The notes under the pieces were generated by a model. The model was not told the DNA's origin, made no database searches, and saw only the letters and a list, made by a program, of their open reading frames with translations. Both the position numbers and the translations under genes were made by a program. DNA of 16,310 bases from Candidatus Komeilibacteria bacterium (GTDB taxonomy: Bacteria > Patescibacteriota > Patescibacteriia > UBA1558): assembly GCA_024654345.1 (NCBI GenBank), contig JANLIN010000002.1, positions 1-16,310 of the forward strand, in the 5' to 3' direction. Shown here one piece after another: positions 6,063 to 12,772 of this stretch. Position 1 is the stretch's first letter, and the number at the start of each line of letters is the position of its first letter.

Positions 6063-7736
6063 TTATAAGAAATACAGAGCTTCAAAGTGGTTCACTTTTT
6101 CGCCCTGCTTTTCCCAATACATATCGTAAATTTTCTCCGCGTTTTGACGGATAAAATCCATATCATTGGGGTTTAGGTACAACTTCCTGTTGGCTGAGTG
6201 CCAACTATGGTTCCATTCCCGTACTACCATAACCTTTTGATCTATTTTTTTTACTGTGACCTGATGTCTTACTCGCGGGTGACTCTGACCCGATCTTAGT
6301 TCAAAAAGATCTGATCTCTCTTCAACCTCAGGAAACTTATTCGAAAGAACCATATCTTCTACCACAAGAAGTTTGTAGAAGGTGGGAATATTCTCCCACT
6401 TTTTTATTACTTCTGTTGGCTCCCCCAAGTCATCAACTAAAGCAGGAGGAACAAGTTTACCTTCATTATCGAAGAATAACCCATAGTTTGCCTGCATGCC
6501 AGGGCCAACTATCACCTTACCTGTTTTAAAAACATATAAAGTGGGCTCGCTGTGAACACCGAGACCAAACTTATCATTTGCTTCGTATAAACCCGGTACC
6601 CTTTTGCAAGCTTCAGTGATAGCTTTCTTAACATAAGGAATATTTTTCCATTCAGGAAGTATCATGTTCATTACCTTTCTCTCGTCTCTTGTTATGTGAG
6701 ATAGGCATTCTGAGAACACTTCTGATGTCTTCAGTTCAGCGGAAAACCAGTCGCTAGCATAAATATGACCGACGTTAAATTTACACACTACTTCTAGTAC
6801 CAGCGATTTTTTCGCCCTAATTCTTGGCGAGGAATATTCCAAAGCATGTTCACCCATCTTAGCTTTTAGCGCCACATAAAGAATTTCCTCGTTATCTCTC
6901 AGATGCTCGGAGGCATATTGAAGGTTCCAGCCGTAATCACTTACAGCTATGGTGACAATTTCTTTGTCATTCTTAAGCCTTTCAGACGCATACTCAAGAC
7001 TCTCCCCCTTAACCTGAACCGCCAGCTTAACGACATCCTTATCGTCCTTAAGACGATCAGACAGGTACTGGAGTATTTGTGGTCCACTAATCATCTCTTG
7101 TGAGGGGTCCTTAAAAAAGGAAAGAATTAATTCCTTATCATCTCGGAGAGACGAGTCTTCACTGGTGAGATATATGCATGAGGGAGATTTCATTACAAAT
7201 TTCCTCATCTTCTCATCGTCATCCAACTCTTCATCAGAGAAAAAATCATTTTCCAAGTATTCAACCTCAATTTCTTTCTCTTTGAGAAGATCCAGAATCT
7301 GCGATCTGCGGGTAACTGAAACGTTCGCACCAATAATATCTAAAAAAACCGGGGCCGGAATGCAATTTTCATCTACCGAATTCTTGTTGACCCAAAGAAG
7401 ATCAAAGTATATATCGCGATTGTCTGATTTTCTGTCGTAAACTATTTTACCGGTACTTTCAAGAGCTTCAAAAAATTTAATATTCTTATCCTTAAACTCC
7501 TCTGTACTGGCTGTGAAATTCTTCTTGAACATTTTTGTCTTCCTTTCTATCTCCGCCCTACGCAGAAGGCGGAACTTTTGTGGTATATTTGGTGGGCATG
7601 CTCCACACTTGAACATTTCCTCAAGCGCGAGCCCCATTAAGTTTATGCAATCTTTAACCGCCGAAGTTTTTTGGGGGTTATTGATTTCCAACTCAATGAG
7701 AGCCCTGACAATTAATTGAACTGTTAGATGGCCCAT
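6063..7736 (-). CDS. DUF4116-repeat protein, function unknown
   Basis: The 557-residue product has a central set of repeats (about residues 197-312) of the form L-K-N-D-K-E-I-V...A...G...LQYASE. These match the DUF4116 type of helical repeat, with about four units. The N-terminal part has a short C-x2-C (C44, C47) and is Lys-rich. Residues 160-180 are very acidic (FSDEELDDDEK). The C-terminal third (about 395-557) is a separate unrecognised domain with many aromatic residues. No signal peptide or membrane span is seen. DUF4116 repeats are found in large proteins of protists, giant viruses and some bacteria, with no known activity; a protein-binding scaffold is a guess. The start is well set: AGGAGG (7743-7748) lies 6 nt before the ATG. 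It has its own promoter and terminator. Confidence 0.8.
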   Translation of the reverse strand: MGHLTVQLIVRALIELEINNPQKTSAVKDCINLMGLALEEMFKCGACPPNIPQKFRLLRRAEIERKTKMFKKNFTASTEEFKDKNIKFFEALESTGKIVYDRKSDNRDIYFDLLWVNKNSVDENCIPAPVFLDIIGANVSVTRRSQILDLLKEKEIEVEYLENDFFSDEELDDDEKMRKFVMKSPSCIYLTSEDSSLRDDKELILSFFKDPSQEMISGPQILQYLSDRLKDDKDVVKLAVQVKGESLEYASERLKNDKEIVTIAVSDYGWNLQYASEHLRDNEEILYVALKAKMGEHALEYSSPRIRAKKSLVLEVVCKFNVGHIYASDWFSAELKTSEVFSECLSHITRDERKVMNMILPEWKNIPYVKKAITEACKRVPGLYEANDKFGLGVHSEPTLYVFKTGKVIVGPGMQANYGLFFDNEGKLVPPALVDDLGEPTEVIKKWENIPTFYKLLVVEDMVLSNKFPEVEERSDLFELRSGQSHPRVRHQVTVKKIDQKVMVVREWNHSWHSANRKLYLNPNDMDFIRQNAEKIYDMYWEKQGEKVNHFEALYFL

Positions 7737-7868
7737 CTGGTGCCTCCTATTTTTGTGATTGAATATTCACCGCCAACTGGTCAGTGATGTTAGAAAGTCT
7801 CATCCATACCTGAACTCAGGAAAGATTTATTCTTATTTTTTTTCAAGGTACTTATGTTACTTTACGGT

Positions 7869-7897
7869 ACTATATCATATCTCCTTATATTTGTCAA
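7869..7897 (-). promoter_or_regulatory. Sigma70-type promoter for the DUF4116 gene
   Basis: On the minus strand TTGACA (7892-7897) and TATAGT (7869-7874) are 17 bp apart. Transcription would start near 7862, leaving a leader of about 125 nt before the ATG at 7736. Confidence 0.75.
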
Positions 7898-7924
7898 GGG
7901 GTACGGGGGGGTATAGGAAGGCGC

Positions 7925-7944
7925 GGAGAAGCCCAGGCTTCTCC
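7925..7944. other. Stem-loop in the divergent intergenic region
   Basis: GGAGAAGCC (7925-7933) and GGCTTCTCC (7936-7944) are perfect inverted copies separated by two bases. It lies upstream of both promoters' start points and has no T-tract, so a role as terminator is unlikely. Confidence 0.5.
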
Positions 7945-7970
7945 GATTTACCGTTTTCGGACACACAATT

Positions 7971-7984
7971 AGCTAATATTAGCT
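7971..7984. promoter_or_regulatory. Perfect 14-bp palindrome, possible operator
   Basis: AGCTAATATTAGCT equals its own reverse complement. It lies 39 bp upstream of the -35 box at 8024 and about 75 bp upstream of the minus-strand -35, between two divergent promoters. A dimeric regulator could use it, though no regulator gene is nearby. Confidence 0.4.
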
Positions 7985-8023
7985 CATAATATTTATCATA
8001 TACCTTTTTTATCCGTAACCGCG

Positions 8024-8052
8024 TTGACACCAACCAACATGTTTGTTACTAT
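8024..8052 (+). promoter_or_regulatory. Sigma70-type promoter upstream of the Cys-rich gene
   Basis: TTGACA (8024-8029) and TACTAT (8047-8052) are separated by exactly 17 bp. Transcription would start near 8059, about 170 nt before the Cys-rich gene and about 65 nt before an intrinsic terminator. Confidence 0.75.
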
Positions 8053-8058
8053 TTATCC

Positions 8059-8160
8059 ATTAGTCTTGAACATTTTTTAACGTACGGTGAGTCGCCAAAG
8101 GCGGCCCATTATTCAATGAACAGGAGAGCCGGTTTGGTTTGCCGGCTCTTCATTTTTTTT
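8059..8160 (+). ncRNA. Candidate small RNA or attenuated leader
   Basis: The stretch is bounded by a consensus promoter and by a strong intrinsic terminator, which gives a predicted transcript of about 100 nt. It contains a first hairpin, GTCGCC (8091-8096) with GGCGGC (8100-8105, one wobble), and the terminator hairpin. There is no convincing short ORF. It could be a free small RNA, or the leader of the Cys-rich gene with conditional termination. I do not recognise a known riboswitch class. Confidence 0.45.
8125..8160 (+). terminator. Intrinsic terminator upstream of the Cys-rich gene
   Basis: AGAGCCGG (8125-8132) and CCGGCTCT (8142-8149) form a perfect 8-bp stem with a 9-nt loop, followed within three bases by eight T (8153-8160). 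It stands 70 nt before the gene start. Confidence 0.8.
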
Positions 8161-8230
8161 AAGACTAAAAGTTTCTTAATAATCCCGTTTCGGGTATACA
8201 TAATCCACAATCAAACACAGGAGGACTCAC

Positions 8231-8677
8231 ATGAGTAATGCGTCCACAGCGACCACCACAGGCATTAGACTGCCTGATACGTTAAAACCAATTTCCAACC
8301 TGCTTCTAAACCCCAACGCGGTGCCGTATAACAAACGTTGCCGGTTAAAGAAAGCGGAACAGGCAAAGATTGTCAACTCCTTAGTTGATAAACTATGCGA
8401 GGACGACGATATAAAAATCTCTTTGGAGATTTTACGCGTCAATATCGAAAGAAAGGAGGAGTTTGAGGAAGCCGAAAATGATCTCACTATGGAGATCCGA
8501 TCGGCGTCTATGCGACAGAAGTCCCCTATTCCCCGACTACTGGGGCAATTTAATCACTTTCTGAGGGGAACATTCACAGACCTCTGCAACAGCAGCGGCT
8601 GTAAAAGGAGAGTTCCCCTAGAGGACTTTCTCGAAAAACCGACTAGAAACTGCTGCAAAAATTGTTGCGGCGATTAG
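8231..8677 (+). CDS. Small Cys-rich protein, function unknown
   Basis: The 148-residue product starts at an ATG with AGGAGG (8219-8224) 6 nt before it. It is highly charged, with no signal peptide or membrane span. Residues from about 52 to 95 are likely helical and rich in Lys and Glu. The last 31 residues hold six Cys arranged as C-x4-C, then about 16 residues on CC-x2-CC, which could bind zinc or another metal, or form disulfides if exported. I do not recognise the family. The nearest upstream promoter (8024) is separated from it by a terminator, so expression may depend on readthrough; only weak promoter-like sequence is seen between 8160 and 8220. Its own terminator follows at once. Confidence 0.75.
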   Translation: MSNASTATTTGIRLPDTLKPISNLLLNPNAVPYNKRCRLKKAEQAKIVNSLVDKLCEDDDIKISLEILRVNIERKEEFEEAENDLTMEIRSASMRQKSPIPRLLGQFNHFLRGTFTDLCNSSGCKRRVPLEDFLEKPTRNCCKNCCGD

Positions 8678-8686
8678 TTTTAAAAC

Positions 8687-8720
8687 AAGGACTCGATAAT
8701 ACGAGTCCTTTTCTTTTTTT
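8687..8720 (+). terminator. Intrinsic terminator of the Cys-rich gene
   Basis: AAGGACTCG (8687-8695) and CGAGTCCTT (8702-8710) form a perfect 9-bp stem with a 6-nt loop, followed by a T-rich tail (8711-8720). It lies 9 nt after the stop. Confidence 0.9.
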
Positions 8721-8728
8721 CCTTTGGG

Positions 8729-8757
8729 TTGACATAATGCTATTTTACGTGTATAGT
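8729..8757 (+). promoter_or_regulatory. Sigma70-type promoter for the T9SS-sorted protein gene
   Basis: TTGACA (8729-8734) and TATAGT (8752-8757) are 17 bp apart. The start of transcription would be near 8764, about 40 nt before the ATG. Confidence 0.8.
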
Positions 8758-8803
8758 AACAAATTCAAAGATCCTTAAAATTTATTCACAAATTGAGGTT
8801 GGA

Positions 8804-10165
8804 ATGCTAGTGCATGTATTCGCCATGTTATGTCTTATGCTGACCGTCAGCTTGGCTCAGCCACAAATGATGGTAGCGACACCGTATGGTGTCAAAATGG
8901 GAGATTCTGAACTGATGCCTAATTCCTCTCCCGTGAGAGGAGATATGGACTCGAGCTTGATGTTGGAGTTTATAGATCAAGTACCGCTTGATGATTCTGC
9001 GTATAACTTCAACAAAATTTTAAGTTACACACAGGCATTTAAGGCCGTTATTGAATATGGTCCATATTTCCGACTGTGGGTCAAGGATGGCGAGGAGTGG
9101 CAAATCCGTATGTCTGATCACGTATCCGGAGCTCTTTCATTTCTGATGTGCTTTTACCGGAATGGATCCATATATAGTCTATGGGCTGACGTAGGGGGTG
9201 ATTCATGGGTGGTGCGAATCTTAAGGAGTGATGATTATGGATTTAATTGGGATGAATCCATATTTCACGTTCCGATTGATTGGAATTATTGGTGCAAGTT
9301 TACGCCGATTATTAATCAAGATGATTGTGGGGTTCTTTATTCAAGATTTAGTCACTATATTACCGGGGCAGGAGATTATTACTCCGCCTACCACGACAGA
9401 AACGGGGCGACCTCTCTTCCCTCGTATGCCGTACACTCTGTTAGTGACTACTTCACGACAAGCGCGCCAATCACAATGTTCGCTACAGATTCTACGGAAA
9501 TGACCTACAAAATACAGTTTGACCAAACCTTCAAAGAAGAGTGTTTTATCAGTTCCTACACTTTTATCGACCCGCCTATATTTGAAGCCAGCCCCTTGAT
9601 GAGAACTGCTACATCAGTCTATCAGAACGGCTGTCTTCTGGACAATCCACTGCATCAGATAGGCGGTGAATATACGTATGGAATGTTGTCGCGAAATGAT
9701 TTGATCCTCATATTATTCTGGGACTCGCAGAATAGTAGATTGATGTTGACAGTCTGTGATAAGAAATTTAATCGGATCAGAACATACAACTCTCCTGGAC
9801 TAGACTTCCATATTAACGACCAGAACGAGATTTTACTGCAAGAGGGAAAGTTTATATACAGCGTAAGGGAAGAGACAATAAGTAATGTGTCTGACCCTGC
9901 TTCAAGACAATTTTGGGTAAGCAACCATCCTAACCCCTTTAATCCCAGCACTACTATCAAATACTCCCTAACAGAAGATGTCCACGTATCTTTAGTAGTA
10001 TTTGACATCCTGGGGCAGGAGGTAAAAACCCTGGTTAATACCGTCCAGGGCGCCGGTGAATACGCCGTCACCTTTATGGCCGGGTCTATTAACAGTGGCG
10101 CGTACATATATAAAATAACAGCCGGCGATCAGACGGCTGTCAAAAAAATGCTACTGACTAAATAG
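8804..10165 (+). CDS. Secreted protein with type IX secretion (T9SS) C-terminal sorting domain
   Basis: The 453-residue protein begins with a hydrophobic signal-like segment (cleavage likely after A18 in SLA-QPQ), although its N-terminus lacks the usual positive charge. The middle (about 45-360) is rich in Trp, Tyr and Asp and contains an Asp-box-like SDDYGFNW (142-149), which suggests a beta-propeller or sialidase-like fold; no catalytic site is recognised. Residues about 371-453 form a classic Por/T9SS type A sorting domain: PNPFNPSTTIKYSL at 376, then VFDILGQEV, SGAYIYKI and a Lys-rich end. In known systems this domain directs export across the outer membrane and is then cut or linked to LPS. 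No T9SS component is in the window. The start is supported by GAGG (8795-8798), 5 nt before the ATG. Single-gene unit with own promoter and terminator. Confidence 0.85.
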   Translation: MLVHVFAMLCLMLTVSLAQPQMMVATPYGVKMGDSELMPNSSPVRGDMDSSLMLEFIDQVPLDDSAYNFNKILSYTQAFKAVIEYGPYFRLWVKDGEEWQIRMSDHVSGALSFLMCFYRNGSIYSLWADVGGDSWVVRILRSDDYGFNWDESIFHVPIDWNYWCKFTPIINQDDCGVLYSRFSHYITGAGDYYSAYHDRNGATSLPSYAVHSVSDYFTTSAPITMFATDSTEMTYKIQFDQTFKEECFISSYTFIDPPIFEASPLMRTATSVYQNGCLLDNPLHQIGGEYTYGMLSRNDLILILFWDSQNSRLMLTVCDKKFNRIRTYNSPGLDFHINDQNEILLQEGKFIYSVREETISNVSDPASRQFWVSNHPNPFNPSTTIKYSLTEDVHVSLVVFDILGQEVKTLVNTVQGAGEYAVTFMAGSINSGAYIYKITAGDQTAVKKMLLTK

Positions 10166-10172
10166 GCTTTAA

Positions 10173-10203
10173 AACCGGGTTCACAATGAACCTGGTTTTT
10201 TTA
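10173..10203. terminator. Shared bidirectional terminator of the T9SS-sorted protein gene and radA
   Basis: AACCGGGTTC (10173-10182) pairs with GAACCTGGTT (10188-10197) over 10 bp with one G-T pair. A T-run (10196-10203) follows on the plus strand, and four U follow on the minus strand. It lies between convergent genes, overlapping the end of radA. Confidence 0.85.
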
Positions 10204-11529
10204 TTTCATCTCTTTGACTAAACTGGACAGGTCGGCGTGTTGTTTTAGTTTCACTTTGTCCAGACTTACTTTAATATTCAGTGCCGGCAAGTGGATCTGC
10301 GTGAAACCCAGTTTCATCGCCTCCTTGATCCTTTCTTTGGTGTTCACCACCGGGCGCAGTTCACCACCCAAACCAATCTCACCGAATACCAGAGACTCTT
10401 TGGCCAATATTTTATCATAAAAAGCGGACAGAATGGCGGTCGCGACCGCCAAGTCCATCGCCGGCTCACGCAGATTCATGCCCCCGGCGACATTTATATA
10501 CACGTCATAATTCCCCAGCGGCAATTTTAATTTTTTTGTCAGCACCGCTAGAATAATCTCCAGCCTTTGATTGCTAAAGCCGACTGCCAGTCGGCGCGGG
10601 TAGCCATAGCTAGTTTTGTTTACCAAAGCCTGGACTTCAACCAAGAAAATCCGACTACCCTCCGCCACGGCGGTAATAATACTGCCACTTTGTGGTTGCC
10701 GATGTTCGATGAAGACAGCCGCCGGGTTTTTGACCCCCCGTAAGCCACCACTGGTCATTTCCCAGACACCCACTTCTCCCGTGGCACCGAATCTATTTTT
10801 TACCGAACGCAAAAGACGATACTGCTGATACTTGTCACCTTCCAAGTACAGAACAGCGTCCACAAGATGTTCCAATGTTTTTGGTCCGGCCACGGCCCCT
10901 TCTTTGGTAACGTGCCCGATCAAGATAATGGCAATACCGTCTCGTTTGGCTATTTCCAGAAGTTTCACCGTCACACCCCTGACTTGAGAGACACTACCGG
11001 CTTCACCGGCGATATCGTGCGAGTACATGGTTTGGATGGAATCAATCACCGCCAGCGTCGGCTTATTTTTCCTCAGGGTAGCGATAATATCTTCCACATT
11101 GGTGGCGGCCAAAAAAGAAATATTTCCCTTCTCAGTGAGTCGCCGTGAGCGTTGTGCCACTTGCTGTTCGGACTCCTCACCCGATACATATACAGTCTTC
11201 TTGGCCAGCACGGCTATCTGTAAGGCTAGAGTTGATTTACCGATCCCCGGATCACCGCCGAGAAGAACTAAACTTCCCCTCACAATACCACCGCCCAAAA
11301 CTCCGTCCCACTCCGCCAGCCCGGTCTGTATCCGGGCCAGGTCTTGAGAATCAACCTGACTCAAATCAGTCATCTCCGCCGCTCGACCGAGAGTGGACTT
11401 TTTTTCACCCTCAATAACAACATCTTCCTGAATAGTCCCCCACCCACCGCACTCCAAACAGCGCCCGGTCCACTTCGGATACTGAGCGTCACACTTGGCA
11501 CATATGAAAATTTTCTTGTTTTTGATCAT
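10201..11529 (-). CDS. radA: DNA repair protein RadA (Sms)
   Basis: The 442-residue protein has the full RadA layout. An N-terminal C4 zinc finger (C10, C13, C24, C27) with PKWTGRC comes first. The RecA-like ATPase follows, with Walker A GDPGIGKST (92-100), YVSGEES and the RadA-specific KNRFGATGEVGVWEM. The C-terminal Lon-protease-like domain contains GGMNLREPAMDLAVA. RadA is a hexameric helicase that helps branch migration in recombination and is needed for natural transformation in several bacteria. The ATG at 11529, two nt after the stop of the upstream gene, is chosen over an in-frame ATG at 11547 because it gives the usual short leader before the zinc finger. It is last in the run of envelope genes, so transport and recombination functions may be co-expressed. 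Confidence 0.96.
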   Translation of the reverse strand: MIKNKKIFICAKCDAQYPKWTGRCLECGGWGTIQEDVVIEGEKKSTLGRAAEMTDLSQVDSQDLARIQTGLAEWDGVLGGGIVRGSLVLLGGDPGIGKSTLALQIAVLAKKTVYVSGEESEQQVAQRSRRLTEKGNISFLAATNVEDIIATLRKNKPTLAVIDSIQTMYSHDIAGEAGSVSQVRGVTVKLLEIAKRDGIAIILIGHVTKEGAVAGPKTLEHLVDAVLYLEGDKYQQYRLLRSVKNRFGATGEVGVWEMTSGGLRGVKNPAAVFIEHRQPQSGSIITAVAEGSRIFLVEVQALVNKTSYGYPRRLAVGFSNQRLEIILAVLTKKLKLPLGNYDVYINVAGGMNLREPAMDLAVATAILSAFYDKILAKESLVFGEIGLGGELRPVVNTKERIKEAMKLGFTQIHLPALNIKVSLDKVKLKQHADLSSLVKEMK

Positions 11530-11531
11530 AT

Positions 11532-12728
11532 CTATTCGGGTACGCAAACATCGGCATCAGCGCCATTTATTCCGTCCGTATCTATGCACTTGTAACCCGT
11601 CTTACAACCGTCTGTTTCTGACCCACCGATTACATCGCCACAATCGCAGTAACTATTTTCACAGCGCAAGCCAAATATCATATCGCCATTTGGAGATACA
11701 TACGTTTCTTGCACATATCCCGAATCCGGATAATTTTGACAATCCACAGCCACATCACAGCTATAAGCTTGAACACAAATATCTTGTGTATACGTATCTG
11801 TACAAACAAAATCATTTCCCACATCACATTCTCCTGTAGAGCTACATAGAAATCCTGTCTGCCCGGCTTCAATCTCACCCGACTGGCATCTCTGATTGAG
11901 ACATATCAGCCCCGCTCCGTTGTTGCACTCATCATGACGACTACAAGTTGAACCCACCGCCCCCAGTGAACATTTTTTATTGACACCGTTGCAATAATAC
12001 TGGGTGCCATTAACTTTACAAAGCGGATCATTATTGCCTGGCTGCGTACAGTTTTTCTCCAAAAGAGTGATGCACTTGGCGCCTGATTCACCCGTCCCAG
12101 CCGCGTCTTTAGTTCCCCAATAACACAGTCCGGAAGGAAGGCCACACGCCTTATGCACCTCTGTGCTCTGACAGACATCGGCCAATAGATTGGAACTGTT
12201 TATATTCAAGCCCAGTTTTGTCAACGCCTCTTCGCCCAGCCCCTTAATGCCTTCCACCGTCTGAGTGTTAACCGAATCACAGGTGGAAATATTACCGGGA
12301 CAGCCCATGGCGGTGATCTTTATTTCACGGACGTTAAGCGGCCTGAGCTCCACCAGCTCGACGCTGATAGTAGCCAGTATCAAATACGACCCCAAGGCCA
12401 ATCCTAGACCGACCAAAGCGCTAATTATAGTGGTTTTGGCGGCATCAATACGGGAAGTGTTGCCGGCGGCAAAGATCCACTGGAAACCCCCCAGAATGAT
12501 CATCACTACCGCTAGGACAGCCACCAAACCGATACCGTAGGAATAGATGGCGTTTAGATAGTTTCCCAACGTATCCGGGCCAATGGTAATGGCGGTTCCT
12601 TCTTGGAAACTACTCCCCGGGATCGATGACTGCAGTCGGAGCTGAGTCTTGGCCTGAGCGGGCGCCGCCATTATAAGAACAAAGCTGACAAAAACCGCAA
12701 CTATAATTATTTTTCGGAATTGAATCAT
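11532..12728 (-). CDS. VirB2/TrbC-like pilin-type protein with large Cys-rich extracellular region
   Basis: The 398-residue protein has a signal peptide (cleavage likely after AQA, residue 26). Two hydrophobic helices follow (about 62-82 and 100-122), in the arrangement of VirB2/TrbC pilins: a hydrophobic hairpin with a short charged turn (NTSRIDAAK). From about residue 143 to the end it has 26 Cys in many short C-x(3-10)-C spacings, which suggests disulfide-bonded small repeats outside the membrane. Proteins with this pilin hairpin plus Cys-rich tail are frequent in Candidate Phyla Radiation genomes. It probably forms or decorates the surface part of a type IV secretion-like machine; direct pilus subunit or adhesin role is inference. 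It sits 44 nt after the beta-propeller gene and 2 nt before radA. Confidence 0.7.
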   Translation of the reverse strand: MIQFRKIIIVAVFVSFVLIMAAPAQAKTQLRLQSSIPGSSFQEGTAITIGPDTLGNYLNAIYSYGIGLVAVLAVVMIILGGFQWIFAAGNTSRIDAAKTTIISALVGLGLALGSYLILATISVELVELRPLNVREIKITAMGCPGNISTCDSVNTQTVEGIKGLGEEALTKLGLNINSSNLLADVCQSTEVHKACGLPSGLCYWGTKDAAGTGESGAKCITLLEKNCTQPGNNDPLCKVNGTQYYCNGVNKKCSLGAVGSTCSRHDECNNGAGLICLNQRCQSGEIEAGQTGFLCSSTGECDVGNDFVCTDTYTQDICVQAYSCDVAVDCQNYPDSGYVQETYVSPNGDMIFGLRCENSYCDCGDVIGGSETDGCKTGYKCIDTDGINGADADVCVPE

Positions 12729-12772
12729 TTTATTCTGCCAAAGAGGCTGTGATGGTTACTTAAAAAATAGGG

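Larger units (their letters stand above)
7737..8230. other. Intergenic region between divergent genes, rich in signals
   Basis: No gene with supporting signals is seen here. It holds one promoter for each direction, a perfect 14-bp palindrome, a hairpin at 7925-7944 and a promoter-terminator unit at 8024-8160. Confidence 0.6.

Noticed and set aside
7925..7944. Terminator at the 9-bp stem-loop
   Set aside because: No T-tract follows on either strand and no gene ends nearby.
7759..7989. 76-codon open frame on plus in the divergent intergenic region
   Set aside because: It overlaps the promoter of the DUF4116 gene and a palindrome, lacks a ribosome site and has no recognisable product.
8116..8238. 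Leader peptide frame starting at ATG 8116
   Set aside because: It runs through the terminator stem and T-tract, has no Shine-Dalgarno site, and ends only inside the Cys-rich gene.
11027..11347. Long open frames on plus opposite radA and the pilin-like gene
   Set aside because: They are antisense shadows of strongly supported minus-strand genes.
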